A stretch of 10,699 bases of DNA from JAIQFR01 sp041494445 (GCA_041494445.1 JBGQAU010000092.1:1-10699); one strand, 5' to 3'. Positions 1 through 7,001 are shown, counted from the stretch's first letter. Numbers and translations: made by a program. Notes: generated from the letters alone by a model not told the origin.

Positions 1-16
1 CGTTCAGAAAATCGCG

Positions 17-46
17 TTGCTTTCCACAATCGGGGCGTGCTATTTC
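17..46 (+). promoter_or_regulatory. Weak candidate promoter upstream of pyrG
   Basis: The first 78 bases are clearly more AT-rich than the rest of the window. A TTGCTT (17-22) and a TATTTC (41-46) lie 18 bases apart and could be -35 and -10 boxes, giving a leader of about 25 bases before the pyrG ATG at 79. Both hexamers match the sigma-70 consensus poorly, and the true promoter may lie upstream of the window. Confidence 0.25.
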
Positions 47-78
47 AAAGTAGAAAGCGTATGAGGAACCGTAGTTTC

Positions 79-1728
79 ATGACCAAACATATTTTCGTGA
101 CCGGCGGGGTGGTCAGTTCGCTTGGAAAGGGATTGACCAGCGCCTCGATCGGCATGTTGCTGGAGCAACGCGGGCTCTCGGTCCGCATGCAAAAGCTCGA
201 TCCGTACATCAACGTCGATCCGGGCACGATGAGCCCGTTCCAGCACGGCGAGGTCTTCGTCACCGACGACGGCACCGAGACGGACCTCGACCTGGGGCAT
301 TACGAGCGATTCACCTCCATGGTCGCCAACCGGAACAACAACTTCACCACCGGGAAGATCTACGCGAAAGTCATCGAGAAGGAGCGGCGGGGCGACTACC
401 TCGGCGCGACCGTGCAGGTGATCCCGCACATCACCGACGAGATCAAGGAATCCATCCTGACCGTCTCCGAGGGGCACGAAATCCAGCTGGTGGAGATCGG
501 CGGAACCGTGGGCGACATCGAGTCGCTCCCGTTCCTCGAGGCGATCCGGCAGTTCCGGCTCGACGTGGGGCGCAACAACGCGGCCTTCGTCCACCTCACG
601 CTGGTCCCGTGGATCGCCGCGTCGGGCGAGCTGAAGACGAAGCCGACCCAGCATTCCGTAAAGGAACTCCGCGCGATCGGGATCCAGCCCGACCTGCTCC
701 TCTGCCGCTGCGACCGGCCGGTCCCCGCGGAGCTCAAGCGGAAGATCGCCCTGTTCTGCAACGTTTCCGAGGACGCGGTGATCACCGCGCGGGACGTGGA
801 GTCGATCTACGAGGTGCCGCTCACGCTGTCGGGCGAAGGGATCGACGAGATCATCATGAAGTTGCTGGACCTCCCCTACCGCCCGCGGAACCTGAAGGCA
901 TGGGAGGACCTCGTGGACCGGATCCGGCACCCGTCCGACGAGGTGACCATCGGCATCGTAGGCAAGTACGTCGCTTACGAGGACTCGTACAAGTCCCTGA
1001 ACGAGGCGCTGCTCCACGGCGGGGTCGCCTCGAACCTCAGGGTGCGGCTCCGGTGGATCGAGGCCGAGGACATGCTCGACGGGAAGCTCGAGTCGGAGCT
1101 CGCGCAGGTGGACGGGATTCTCGTGCCCGGAGGGTTCGGGGTCCGCGGCGTCGCCGGGATGGTCGAGGCGATCCGCTACGCGCGCGAGCGGAAGGTCCCC
1201 TTCTTCGGGATCTGCCTCGGGCTCCAGTGCGCGATCATCGAGTGCGCCCGGAACCAGTGCGGCCTCGAGGGAGCGGACTCCACCGAGTTCAACGAGGGGA
1301 CTCCGCACCGGGTCATCTACAAGCTCCGCGACCTCCTCGGCGTCGAAGAGATGGGCGGGACCATGCGGCTCGGGTCGTATCCCGCGGAACTCGCCGAGGG
1401 CTCCTTCGCCCGCGCGGCTTACGGTGCCGCGCGAATCGGCGAGCGGCACCGCCACCGCTACGAGGTCAATCAGGACTACGTGCCGCGGCTCACCGCCGCG
1501 GGCCTTCGGGTGACCGGCCGATCTCCCGACGGGAAGTTCGTCGAGATCGTCGAGTACGCGGACCACCCGTGGTTCCTGGCCTGCCAGTTCCACCCCGAGT
1601 ACAAGTCTCGGCCGCTCGACTGTCACCCGCTCTTCCGCGAGTTCATCGCGGCGTCGTACCGCCACCGCCGGGCCCGCCGCGGCGCGACGACGGCGGCGGC
1701 GGTCTCTTCCGGCGAGGCCGGCCGCTGA
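79..1728 (+). CDS. pyrG: CTP synthase (UTP-ammonia ligase, glutamine-hydrolysing)
   Basis: Makes CTP from UTP, ATP and glutamine in the cytoplasm, the last step of de novo pyrimidine synthesis. CTP is also the co-substrate for CMP-Kdo formation, which fits the kds genes downstream. The protein is 549 residues, close to the E. coli enzyme (545). The N-terminal amidoligase domain carries the P-loop-like stretch GGVVSSLGKG at residues 9-18. The C-terminal class I glutamine amidotransferase domain shows GICLGLQ with nucleophile Cys379 and QFHPEY with His505 and Glu507, so the triad is complete. The frame is open back to a GTG at 37 and an ATG at 61. I chose ATG at 79 because MTKHIFVTGGVVSS matches the conserved family N-terminus, and GAGG at 63-66 could serve as a distant ribosome site. 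The basic, Ala-rich tail after about residue 520 looks like a lineage-specific extension. The stop overlaps the proposed start of the next gene. Confidence 0.97.
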   Translation: MTKHIFVTGGVVSSLGKGLTSASIGMLLEQRGLSVRMQKLDPYINVDPGTMSPFQHGEVFVTDDGTETDLDLGHYERFTSMVANRNNNFTTGKIYAKVIEKERRGDYLGATVQVIPHITDEIKESILTVSEGHEIQLVEIGGTVGDIESLPFLEAIRQFRLDVGRNNAAFVHLTLVPWIAASGELKTKPTQHSVKELRAIGIQPDLLLCRCDRPVPAELKRKIALFCNVSEDAVITARDVESIYEVPLTLSGEGIDEIIMKLLDLPYRPRNLKAWEDLVDRIRHPSDEVTIGIVGKYVAYEDSYKSLNEALLHGGVASNLRVRLRWIEAEDMLDGKLESELAQVDGILVPGGFGVRGVAGMVEAIRYARERKVPFFGICLGLQCAIIECARNQCGLEGADSTEFNEGTPHRVIYKLRDLLGVEEMGGTMRLGSYPAELAEGSFARAAYGAARIGERHRHRYEVNQDYVPRLTAAGLRVTGRSPDGKFVEIVEYADHPWFLACQFHPEYKSRPLDCHPLFREFIAASYRHRRARRGATTAAAVSSGEAGR

Positions 1729-2234
1729 GCGCGCCTCGGCTGCCGGGCCCCTGGACCCGAGAGCGTCGGACGGCCGCCGCGTCCGCGGTGGCTCTTTCGG
1801 TGCTCGTCCTGGCGTGCGGGCCCCGCGGCGGAGGGGGGCCGGCCGCGGGCCCGCCATCCTCACCCGAGGCGGCGGCGGTGGAGTTGTTCGCGCTCGCGCA
1901 AGCCCCGGTTTCCACGCAAGACCGGGAATCGGGGGTGCTGGCCGCCGGAGAGGAAGGTTGGGATCGACCCGGCCTCGTTTCCGCGCTTCGCGCCCTCCGT
2001 CCCGCGGAGTCTCCCCGAGTGATCGCGGTCGAGCCTCTGTCCGTCGCCGGGAGAACCGCGGTGGACATCGAGGCGCAGCTCCCGGGCGGCGGGACGCTTC
2101 GCTGCTCGGTCCAAGCCGTCCGCCTCCCCGACGGGACCTGGCGCGTGGCGTGGTTCGAGACGCCGTCCGGCTCGTGGCCCCGGCACCGGGCCGGACCGGG
2201 CGACGGGCTCACCTCCTCGTCCCCGCCCCGTTGA
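1725..2234 (+). CDS. Small predicted lipoprotein, probable CTG start overlapping pyrG stop
   Basis: Function unknown. The frame encodes a lipoprotein-like N-terminus: a basic stretch (WTRERR), a hydrophobic run rich in Ala, Val and Leu, then LVLAC-G with the candidate lipidated Cys at residue 31 (codon 1815). The mature part is about 139 residues: a Gly/Pro-rich tether, a helix-like AAAVELFALAQ, and a segment with alternating hydrophobic residues ending in LPDGTWRVAWFE. That ending recalls NTF2-like or SnoaL-like small lipoproteins, but this is only a resemblance. There is no in-frame ATG, GTG or TTG suitably placed: the GTG at 1788 would remove the basic n-region. CTG at 1725 overlaps the pyrG TGA (CTGA), suggesting translational coupling, and CTG at 1740 is the alternative. 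The gene sits where kdsA is often found beside pyrG. Its place between pyrG and kdsD suggests an envelope role by context only. Confidence 0.6.
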   Translation: MSAPRLPGPWTRERRTAAASAVALSVLVLACGPRGGGGPAAGPPSSPEAAAVELFALAQAPVSTQDRESGVLAAGEEGWDRPGLVSALRALRPAESPRVIAVEPLSVAGRTAVDIEAQLPGGGTLRCSVQAVRLPDGTWRVAWFETPSGSWPRHRAGPGDGLTSSSPPR

Positions 2235-2264
2235 TCCCGAGCACCTGGGCTATCATGCCGCAGC

Positions 2265-2271
2265 GGGGAGG
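2265..2271 (+). promoter_or_regulatory. Ribosome binding site deciding the kdsD start
   Basis: GGGGAGG lies seven bases before GTG 2279, an ideal Shine-Dalgarno position. The upstream in-frame ATG at 2255 lacks a comparable site, so GTG is preferred. Confidence 0.65.
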
Positions 2272-2278
2272 TGGAGCC

Positions 2279-3235
2279 GTGGCTCGAGAGACCGCGCGCC
2301 GCGTCCTGGAGGTCGAGGCGAAGGCCGTCGCCGACCTGGCCGAACGTCTCGACGAGAGCTTCGACCGGGCGGTGACCATGCTGGTGGCGTGCCGGGGGAG
2401 GGTCGTCGTCACCGGCATGGGCAAGTCCGGGATCATCGCGCAGAAGATCGCCGCGACCCTGGCGTCCACCGGCACTCCGGCCTATTTCATGCACCCCGCG
2501 GAGGCGATTCACGGCGACCTGGGGATGATCGTCGCCGGCGACCTGGTGCTCGCCGTGTCGAACTCCGGCGAGACGGAGGAGATCGTCCGGCTGCTCGAGA
2601 TCCTCAGAAGGCTGGGCGCCTCGCTCGTCGCCCTCTGCGGCGAGCCGCGCTCGACGCTCGCCCGGCACGCCGACGTTTACCTGGACGTGGGCGTCCACCG
2701 GGAGGCGGGAAGCCTCGAGATCGTCCCCACGGCCTCCACGACCGCCGCTCTCGCCATGGGGGACGCGCTGGCCGTGGCGTGCTACGAGGCGCGGGGATTC
2801 TCCCTCAGGGACTTCGCGCGATTCCACCCCGGCGGCCGGCTGGGCCGGAAGGTCCTGACGGCTGCGGAGCTGATGCACGCGGGAGCCGAGATTCCCGCCG
2901 TCCGCGAGTCCTCGCCGATGCCCGAGACGATCCGCGTGATGTCCGAGAAGAAGCTCGGGATGACCTGCGTCCTGGACGACGACGGGCGGCTCGTCGGGAT
3001 CGTGACCGACGGCGACCTGAGGCGCTTCATGCTCCGGTCGGAGCGCCCCCTTCGGGCGACCGCGGGCGAGGCGATGACACGGTCGCCCGTGACGCTGGAC
3101 CCCGACGGCCTGGCCACGGCGGCGCTCCGCGTCATGGAAGAGCGAAAGATCACGTCGCTTCCGATCGTGGACGCCTCGCGGCGCGTGCTCGGCGTCATCC
3201 ACCTCCACGACCTGTGGAGAACGCAACTCTTCTGA
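2279..3235 (+). CDS. kdsD: D-arabinose 5-phosphate isomerase (KdsD/KpsF family)
   Basis: Interconverts ribulose 5-phosphate and arabinose 5-phosphate, the first committed input to Kdo synthesis for LPS. The product is 318 residues (E. coli KdsD is 328). The N-terminal SIS sugar-isomerase domain (about 1-190) contains TGMGKSG, HGDLGM, SNSGETEE and HPGGRLGRK. The residues reported as important in E. coli KdsD (Lys59, His88, Glu111, Glu152, His193) all align at a constant offset of ten: Lys49, His78, Glu101, Glu142 and His183. Two CBS motifs follow (about 200-318), with DGRLVGIVTDGDLRR and a final RVLGVIHLHDLW. The start is GTG with a strong ribosome site; an ATG at 2255 would add eight residues. 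The gene is followed after 25 bases by kdsC, the usual Kdo pairing. The sequence cannot separate a housekeeping KdsD from a capsule KpsF paralogue, but context favours KdsD. Confidence 0.95.
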   Translation: MARETARRVLEVEAKAVADLAERLDESFDRAVTMLVACRGRVVVTGMGKSGIIAQKIAATLASTGTPAYFMHPAEAIHGDLGMIVAGDLVLAVSNSGETEEIVRLLEILRRLGASLVALCGEPRSTLARHADVYLDVGVHREAGSLEIVPTASTTAALAMGDALAVACYEARGFSLRDFARFHPGGRLGRKVLTAAELMHAGAEIPAVRESSPMPETIRVMSEKKLGMTCVLDDDGRLVGIVTDGDLRRFMLRSERPLRATAGEAMTRSPVTLDPDGLATAALRVMEERKITSLPIVDASRRVLGVIHLHDLWRTQLF

Positions 3236-3260
3236 GGTCGGCGAGGAGGCCGGCGGCGCC

Positions 3261-3803
3261 ATGAAGGACGTTCCCCGCGAGATCCTCGAGAGGGCGGCGA
3301 GAGTTCGCCTCGTCCTCCTCGACGTGGACGGTGTGCTGACCGACGGAAGGCTCCTGCAGTTCTCCGACGGGACCGAGGGGCGGGCGTTCCACGTTCGGGA
3401 CGGGTACGGGATCAAGATGGGGCAGCGGCTCGGCCTCGAGTTCGGCATCCTCTCCGGGCGAGCGTCGAAGGTGGTGGAGGCGCGGGCTCGAGAGCTCGGC
3501 ATCACCGAGACGCACGTCGGCGTGCTCGAAAAGGAGGCGTGCTACCTGGAAATTTCGAAGCGTCTCGACCTTTCCGACGAAAGGGTATGCTACATGGGTG
3601 ACGACCTGGTGGACGTGCCCGTGCTTCGCCGGGTGGGTCTCGGCGTCGCCCCGGCCGGCGCGTCCGAGGAGGCGACGATCGCGGCGCACTGGGTCACCGG
3701 GCGGGCCGGGGGAGAGGGCGCCGTTCGGGAGCTGATCACCCTGATCCTCAAGGCCCAGGGAAAGTGGGAAGGGGTTTCCGGGACCTATTTCAAGACGCGC
3801 TGA
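3261..3803 (+). CDS. kdsC: 3-deoxy-D-manno-octulosonate 8-phosphate phosphatase (HAD family)
   Basis: Removes phosphate from Kdo-8-phosphate to give Kdo, in the cytoplasm. At 180 residues it has the usual KdsC size, without a cap domain. HAD motifs are intact: motif I DVDGVLTDG with Asp21 (nucleophile) and Asp23; motif II around SGR with Ser65; motif III Lys91; motif IV MGDDLVDVPV with Asp114, Asp115 and Asp118. KdsC-typical VRDGYGIK (45-52) and the C-terminal GRAGGEGAVRE and KAQGKW are present, which separates it from generic HAD phosphatases. GAGGAGG at 3243-3249 lies 11 bases before the ATG. It is 25 bases after kdsD and seven bases before the lapA-like gene, so all are probably one transcript. 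KdsA, the enzyme between KdsD and KdsC in the pathway, and KdsB are not in this window and must be encoded elsewhere. Confidence 0.95.
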   Translation: MKDVPREILERAARVRLVLLDVDGVLTDGRLLQFSDGTEGRAFHVRDGYGIKMGQRLGLEFGILSGRASKVVEARARELGITETHVGVLEKEACYLEISKRLDLSDERVCYMGDDLVDVPVLRRVGLGVAPAGASEEATIAAHWVTGRAGGEGAVRELITLILKAQGKWEGVSGTYFKTR

Positions 3804-3810
3804 GGCGGAC

Positions 3811-4272
3811 ATGCGGCTGATCGTGATCCTGTTGACCCTCCTCCTCTTCGTCAACCTCCTGGGGTTCGTGCTCACCAACCTCGAGACCCGGGTCGACGTG
3901 ACCGTCTGGAAGAGCCAGAACCACGACGTCCCCCTGTTCGCCGTCGTCATTCTCTCGGTCCTTGCCGGGATCGTCTACGCGGGAGGGATCGCCGTGGCGG
4001 AGGGGGCGAACCTAAGGCTCGCGAACCACCGGCTGCGGCGGGAGATCCAGAAGCTCGAGACCGAGCTGAACTACCTCCGCACGCAGCCCCCCGGCGCGCC
4101 CCGCGCCGAGCCCGACGCGATCCATGAGCCCCATCGCCCGGAACGGTCGGCGGCCGCGGAGGAGAACGACGAGCCGGGAACATCGCCCGCCAGCGCGCCG
4201 GTCTACGACGCCGATGGCGCCTGGGAGGATGATCGAGGCGACGATACCTATTCCGGCGGCCGCGCGGTGTAG
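3811..4272 (+). CDS. LapA-domain (DUF1049) inner-membrane protein
   Basis: A 153-residue inner-membrane protein. Transmembrane segments lie at about 3-22 and 41-63, separated by FVLTNLETRVDVTVW, the typical LapA/DUF1049 junction. The stretch after the second helix (66-91, LRLANHRLRREIQKLETEL) has coiled-coil character. The last 60 residues are a low-complexity, Pro-, Glu- and Asp-rich tail not seen in short family members. In E. coli, LapA acts with LapB in control of LPS assembly and LpxC turnover; a TPR-bearing LapB partner is not in this window. The gene follows kdsC by seven bases, with GAGG overlapping the kdsC stop as ribosome site. Context supports an LPS-related role, but many DUF1049 proteins are uncharacterised, so I leave the symbol empty. 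Confidence 0.82.
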   Translation: MRLIVILLTLLLFVNLLGFVLTNLETRVDVTVWKSQNHDVPLFAVVILSVLAGIVYAGGIAVAEGANLRLANHRLRREIQKLETELNYLRTQPPGAPRAEPDAIHEPHRPERSAAAEENDEPGTSPASAPVYDADGAWEDDRGDDTYSGGRAV

Positions 4273-4281
4273 CCGCGCGGC
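4259..4281. terminator. GC hairpin between convergent genes, possible bidirectional terminator
   Basis: A perfect nine-base inverted repeat, GCCGCGCGG and CCGCGCGGC, flanks the five-base loop TGTAG. The loop contains the stop codon of the LapA-domain gene, and the repeat ends one base before the convergent gene's last codon. No T-run follows on either strand, so it is not a classical intrinsic terminator. It could still pause or block converging transcription, or protect 3' ends. Confidence 0.45.
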
Positions 4282-6897
4282 TCAGGACGACCGGCGGATT
4301 TCCGAGAGCTGGTCGTGAAGCGCCTTGACGCGCCCTTCATCGATTTGCGGCCTCAGCATCTCGAACTCGCGGTCGAGCAGCCCTTGGAGACCGGGCCACG
4401 GCTCGCCCACGCGCCGCTCGCGCAGGATCTTCTTGAGTCCCTCGGGGTCCCAACTGCCGTCGGGCAGGAGACGGCTCTCAGCGAACAGCTCGCCGTGGTC
4501 CTCATCCAGCCGGCCGCGGCAGGCGTGGATGAAGTTCGCCGTACCGGCGCCCACCTCGGAGCGGATCGCGCGGTAGAGCAGACGATGGAGCCGGTTGAAC
4601 CGGAGGATCGCTCGGTCGAGCTCCACGATCGGGCCGGCGGGATCCGGCGCCGTTTGGGAGACCTCATCGGGAGCGACCGCGAGGGTCGCGGGGTCGGCCG
4701 GCTCGGATTCCGAGCAGGATGCTTCGCGTCCCGGCTCCTGCGGTTCGGAAGGAGGCTCGGTCGGCGCCACCGCCTCCTCCGCGACGGAGCCGATCGCCCT
4801 GGCGACCTCCTCCGCCGGGATCGCGTTTGTCTGCTCGGCTGGCGGGCCCTCGGGCGCCGGCGTTTCCTCGCCGGGGACGTCGGCCTCTCTCCGCCCGGGT
4901 TCGTCGGCCAACTCGAACGACGGTTCGGGCTCTCCGGACGGCGCGGCCACGGGCTCCTGCGGCTCCGGCACGGGTTTGCCGATTTCGAAGTCTCTTCCGC
5001 CGGCCGCGTCCTCCGAGCCGGACCCCGCGACGGGGGCGTCCGTACCGGCTCCCGGCTCGGCCAGCTCGAACTCGTGCTCGTCCCGGGCCGGGGGGGAAAG
5101 TCCCAAGGCCGCCTCGACCTCGCCCCGGGAAATGACCGCCGTGGAATCGCCGGAGGCCGGCTCCATCGGAGCCGGCGGAGTCTCCTCCCGCGGCGGCGCG
5201 CCGAACGGTTCCGCGGTAAGGCGCCAAATCTCGGAAACGAACTCCGCGGGACCCTCCTGCTGCGGCGCGACCGGTATCGACTCGGGCTCCGCCGTTCGCG
5301 CTTCCTCGGGAGCACCGGGGAACCGCGGCTCGTCGGCCGGCACCGCCGCGAGATCCGAGGCCGGCTCGGTCTCGGACGGGCGATCCACGGGACCGGGCTC
5401 TCGAGCGAGTTCCGATGCCTCGGAGGCAGGAACCTCCCGCACCGCGCCGAGGAGGCGTAGCGCCCAAACGATCTGGCAGACCCGGAAGTCGGGGAGCGAC
5501 ACCCGACGGCAGATCTCGATCGCGGCCTTCGGTGCGCCCAGGCAGGACACCACCTCCCACTCGTCCGCGCCGACCTTCATTCGGTCGAGGACGTGGAGGT
5601 AATCCGGGGTCAGGGCGAGAAGGGTCTTGGAGGAGCCCCCGCAGCCCGCGCGCACTCTCGACCACGAGGCTACCCGCCGAATCCCCTCGGAGACCAGGTC
5701 CTCGATGCTCATCTCCAGGACGATGTCCTCGACGGTGGGAAGCTTGCCCGGCACGAAGGTGAATTCCCCGTCCTCCCAGCGGAACGTATCGCAGGCGACC
5801 TCGGTGAGCTGCTCTCTTACCATCTCGCGCAGGTCGTGCTCGTCCAGCACGCCCATCTCGAGCAGGATGGTGCCTACCCTCTTGTTGCTGAGGAGCCGCC
5901 GCGCGGTCTCCTCGCGGTCCTGGATCGAGATCACCCCACGCCGCAGAAGGTGGGCGACCAGACCGTCGTCGATGCTGTTGCTGGTGGCGAAGACGCAGCG
6001 CCCCTCGCGGAGATGGAAGGTCCGCTCCAACGATCCTCGCGTCGCGTAGAGCACGCCGGTCTCGCTGGCGCGGCACAGTTTCACGAGCACGTCGACGATC
6101 CCCTCGGGACCGAGCCGTCCTTCCAGCGATGCGCCGGCCGACGTCGCTTCCTCCGCCCCGTCCGCCTCGGTCACCAGGCCGAGCACGCGGAACGCCCAGA
6201 GCGCCTGATGGACCTCGAAGTTCGAGGCGTAGATCTCGCGGCAGAGAGCTTCGATGGACGCGCTCCCGCGCTGGAGCCGCTTTAGGACCAGCCGCTCGCC
6301 GTCGGTGAGCGCCAGCCCTTCCACGACCTCGGCCGTGCCGGGGGCGAGCGCGAAACGCTGCCGCGGCCCGCCGACGCTCCGCCGGATCCGGGTGAACGAC
6401 CGGATCCGCCGAATCCCCTGCAGAAGGATCTCTCCGGTCATCATGCCCAGCGTGACGACTTCCTGAGTGGGCAGCGGCCCCTCGTCGAACCGGTAGGAGC
6501 CCTCCTCCCAGGTGAACGGCTCCAGGACGATCTCGCGGACCTGCGCGATGACTCCGCGGACGAGGTCCTCCGGACGGAGGTGCCCCATCTCGACCAGCAG
6601 CGTCCCCAGTCGCTTCCCGAGGCAGAGCTTGGAGACCGCGTCCTCGAACTGTTCGAGGTCGATGATACCTTCACGAAGCAGCATCTCCCCAAGCCGGTCG
6701 TTCGGATCGCTCGATGCGGCGAAAACGATGCGGCCGTTCTGGAAGAAGACTCTCTTGGCGACGCCGCGGCGGCTCAGGTGGAGCACCCCGGTTCCCCGCC
6801 TCCGGCACAGCAGCCACATGAGGTCGGGGACGCTCATCCCCTCGAGGCGCCCGGCCACAAGGCCGACGGAATCCTCCGGCAGGCTGGTCTCTTGCAT
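4282..6897 (-). CDS. Large protein with two DUF4388/PATAN-like modules, acidic linker and helical C-terminus
   Basis: Function unknown; the family is linked with signalling and gliding or twitching regulators (PatA N-terminal type). The protein is 871 residues with no signal peptide or transmembrane segment, so probably cytoplasmic. Two homologous modules lie at about 14-243 and 256-487. Each has GRL...TGVL, a FxxGRxVFA strand, a paired repeat containing RLGTLLVEMG or RVGTILLEMG, a FxWExGxFxF strand, a GIRRI/V helix, and a winged-helix-like end (ALWAFRVLG, VWALRLLG). Residues 490-755 form a disordered, Pro/Glu/Ala-rich linker with short recurring motifs. Residues 756-871 form a compact helical domain (ILRFNRLHRLLY to the end) that I cannot name. 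ATG 6897 is needed to keep the first strand of module 1. The gene is monocistronic by layout: its stop converges on lapA and its own promoter is likely in 6898-7030. Confidence 0.8.
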   Translation of the reverse strand: MQETSLPEDSVGLVAGRLEGMSVPDLMWLLCRRRGTGVLHLSRRGVAKRVFFQNGRIVFAASSDPNDRLGEMLLREGIIDLEQFEDAVSKLCLGKRLGTLLVEMGHLRPEDLVRGVIAQVREIVLEPFTWEEGSYRFDEGPLPTQEVVTLGMMTGEILLQGIRRIRSFTRIRRSVGGPRQRFALAPGTAEVVEGLALTDGERLVLKRLQRGSASIEALCREIYASNFEVHQALWAFRVLGLVTEADGAEEATSAGASLEGRLGPEGIVDVLVKLCRASETGVLYATRGSLERTFHLREGRCVFATSNSIDDGLVAHLLRRGVISIQDREETARRLLSNKRVGTILLEMGVLDEHDLREMVREQLTEVACDTFRWEDGEFTFVPGKLPTVEDIVLEMSIEDLVSEGIRRVASWSRVRAGCGGSSKTLLALTPDYLHVLDRMKVGADEWEVVSCLGAPKAAIEICRRVSLPDFRVCQIVWALRLLGAVREVPASEASELAREPGPVDRPSETEPASDLAAVPADEPRFPGAPEEARTAEPESIPVAPQQEGPAEFVSEIWRLTAEPFGAPPREETPPAPMEPASGDSTAVISRGEVEAALGLSPPARDEHEFELAEPGAGTDAPVAGSGSEDAAGGRDFEIGKPVPEPQEPVAAPSGEPEPSFELADEPGRREADVPGEETPAPEGPPAEQTNAIPAEEVARAIGSVAEEAVAPTEPPSEPQEPGREASCSESEPADPATLAVAPDEVSQTAPDPAGPIVELDRAILRFNRLHRLLYRAIRSEVGAGTANFIHACRGRLDEDHGELFAESRLLPDGSWDPEGLKKILRERRVGEPWPGLQGLLDREFEMLRPQIDEGRVKALHDQLSEIRRSS

Positions 6898-6920
6898 GTC
6901 TCTCGCCCCGTAATCAAGCG

Positions 6921-6936
6921 GCCGCGCCAGCGCGGC
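6921..6936. repeat. Short inverted repeat close to the DUF4388 gene start
   Basis: GCCGCGC and GCGCGGC are separated by two bases. In the minus-strand mRNA this could fold just upstream of the weak ribosome site and modulate translation. The arms are short and pure GC, so chance is possible. Confidence 0.3.
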
Positions 6937-6972
6937 GGATTCTCGGTTGCCCTGGGTGCCCCCCGCCGCCGG

Positions 6973-6986
6973 CCGTCCCGGGACGG
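6973..6986. promoter_or_regulatory. 14-base perfect palindrome in leader of the DUF4388 gene
   Basis: CCGTCCCGGGACGG is perfectly self-complementary, with no spacer. It lies about 15 bases downstream of the proposed -10 box (7002-7007) and 75 bases before the ATG. With no loop it suits a dimeric repressor site better than an RNA hairpin. High GC raises the chance of such palindromes. Confidence 0.35.
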
Positions 6987-7001
6987 GAAGCTCCCTGGTT
7001 T

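Noticed and set aside
609..1724. Plus-strand open frame inside pyrG leading into the lipoprotein frame
   Set aside because: The translated part is Arg/Pro/Gly-rich shadow sequence; only the part after about 1725 has lipoprotein features.
40..1863. 607-residue open frame antisense to pyrG
   Set aside because: Its length comes from GC-rich third positions; the protein is Arg/Asp/Leu low-complexity with no domain, and it lies fully opposite an unmistakable pyrG.
2255..2278. ATG 2255 as the kdsD start
   Set aside because: Possible, but no good ribosome site precedes it, whereas GGGGAGG is ideally spaced for GTG 2279.
1643..3505. 620-residue open frame antisense to the lipoprotein, kdsD and kdsC
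   Set aside because: It covers three well-supported genes and shows no recognisable motif; typical high-GC antisense frame.
4315..5602. Several plus-strand open frames opposite the DUF4388 gene
   Set aside because: Composition is biased (Ser/Gly/Arg) by the acidic linker on the other strand; the minus-strand frame has real domains and a clear start and stop.
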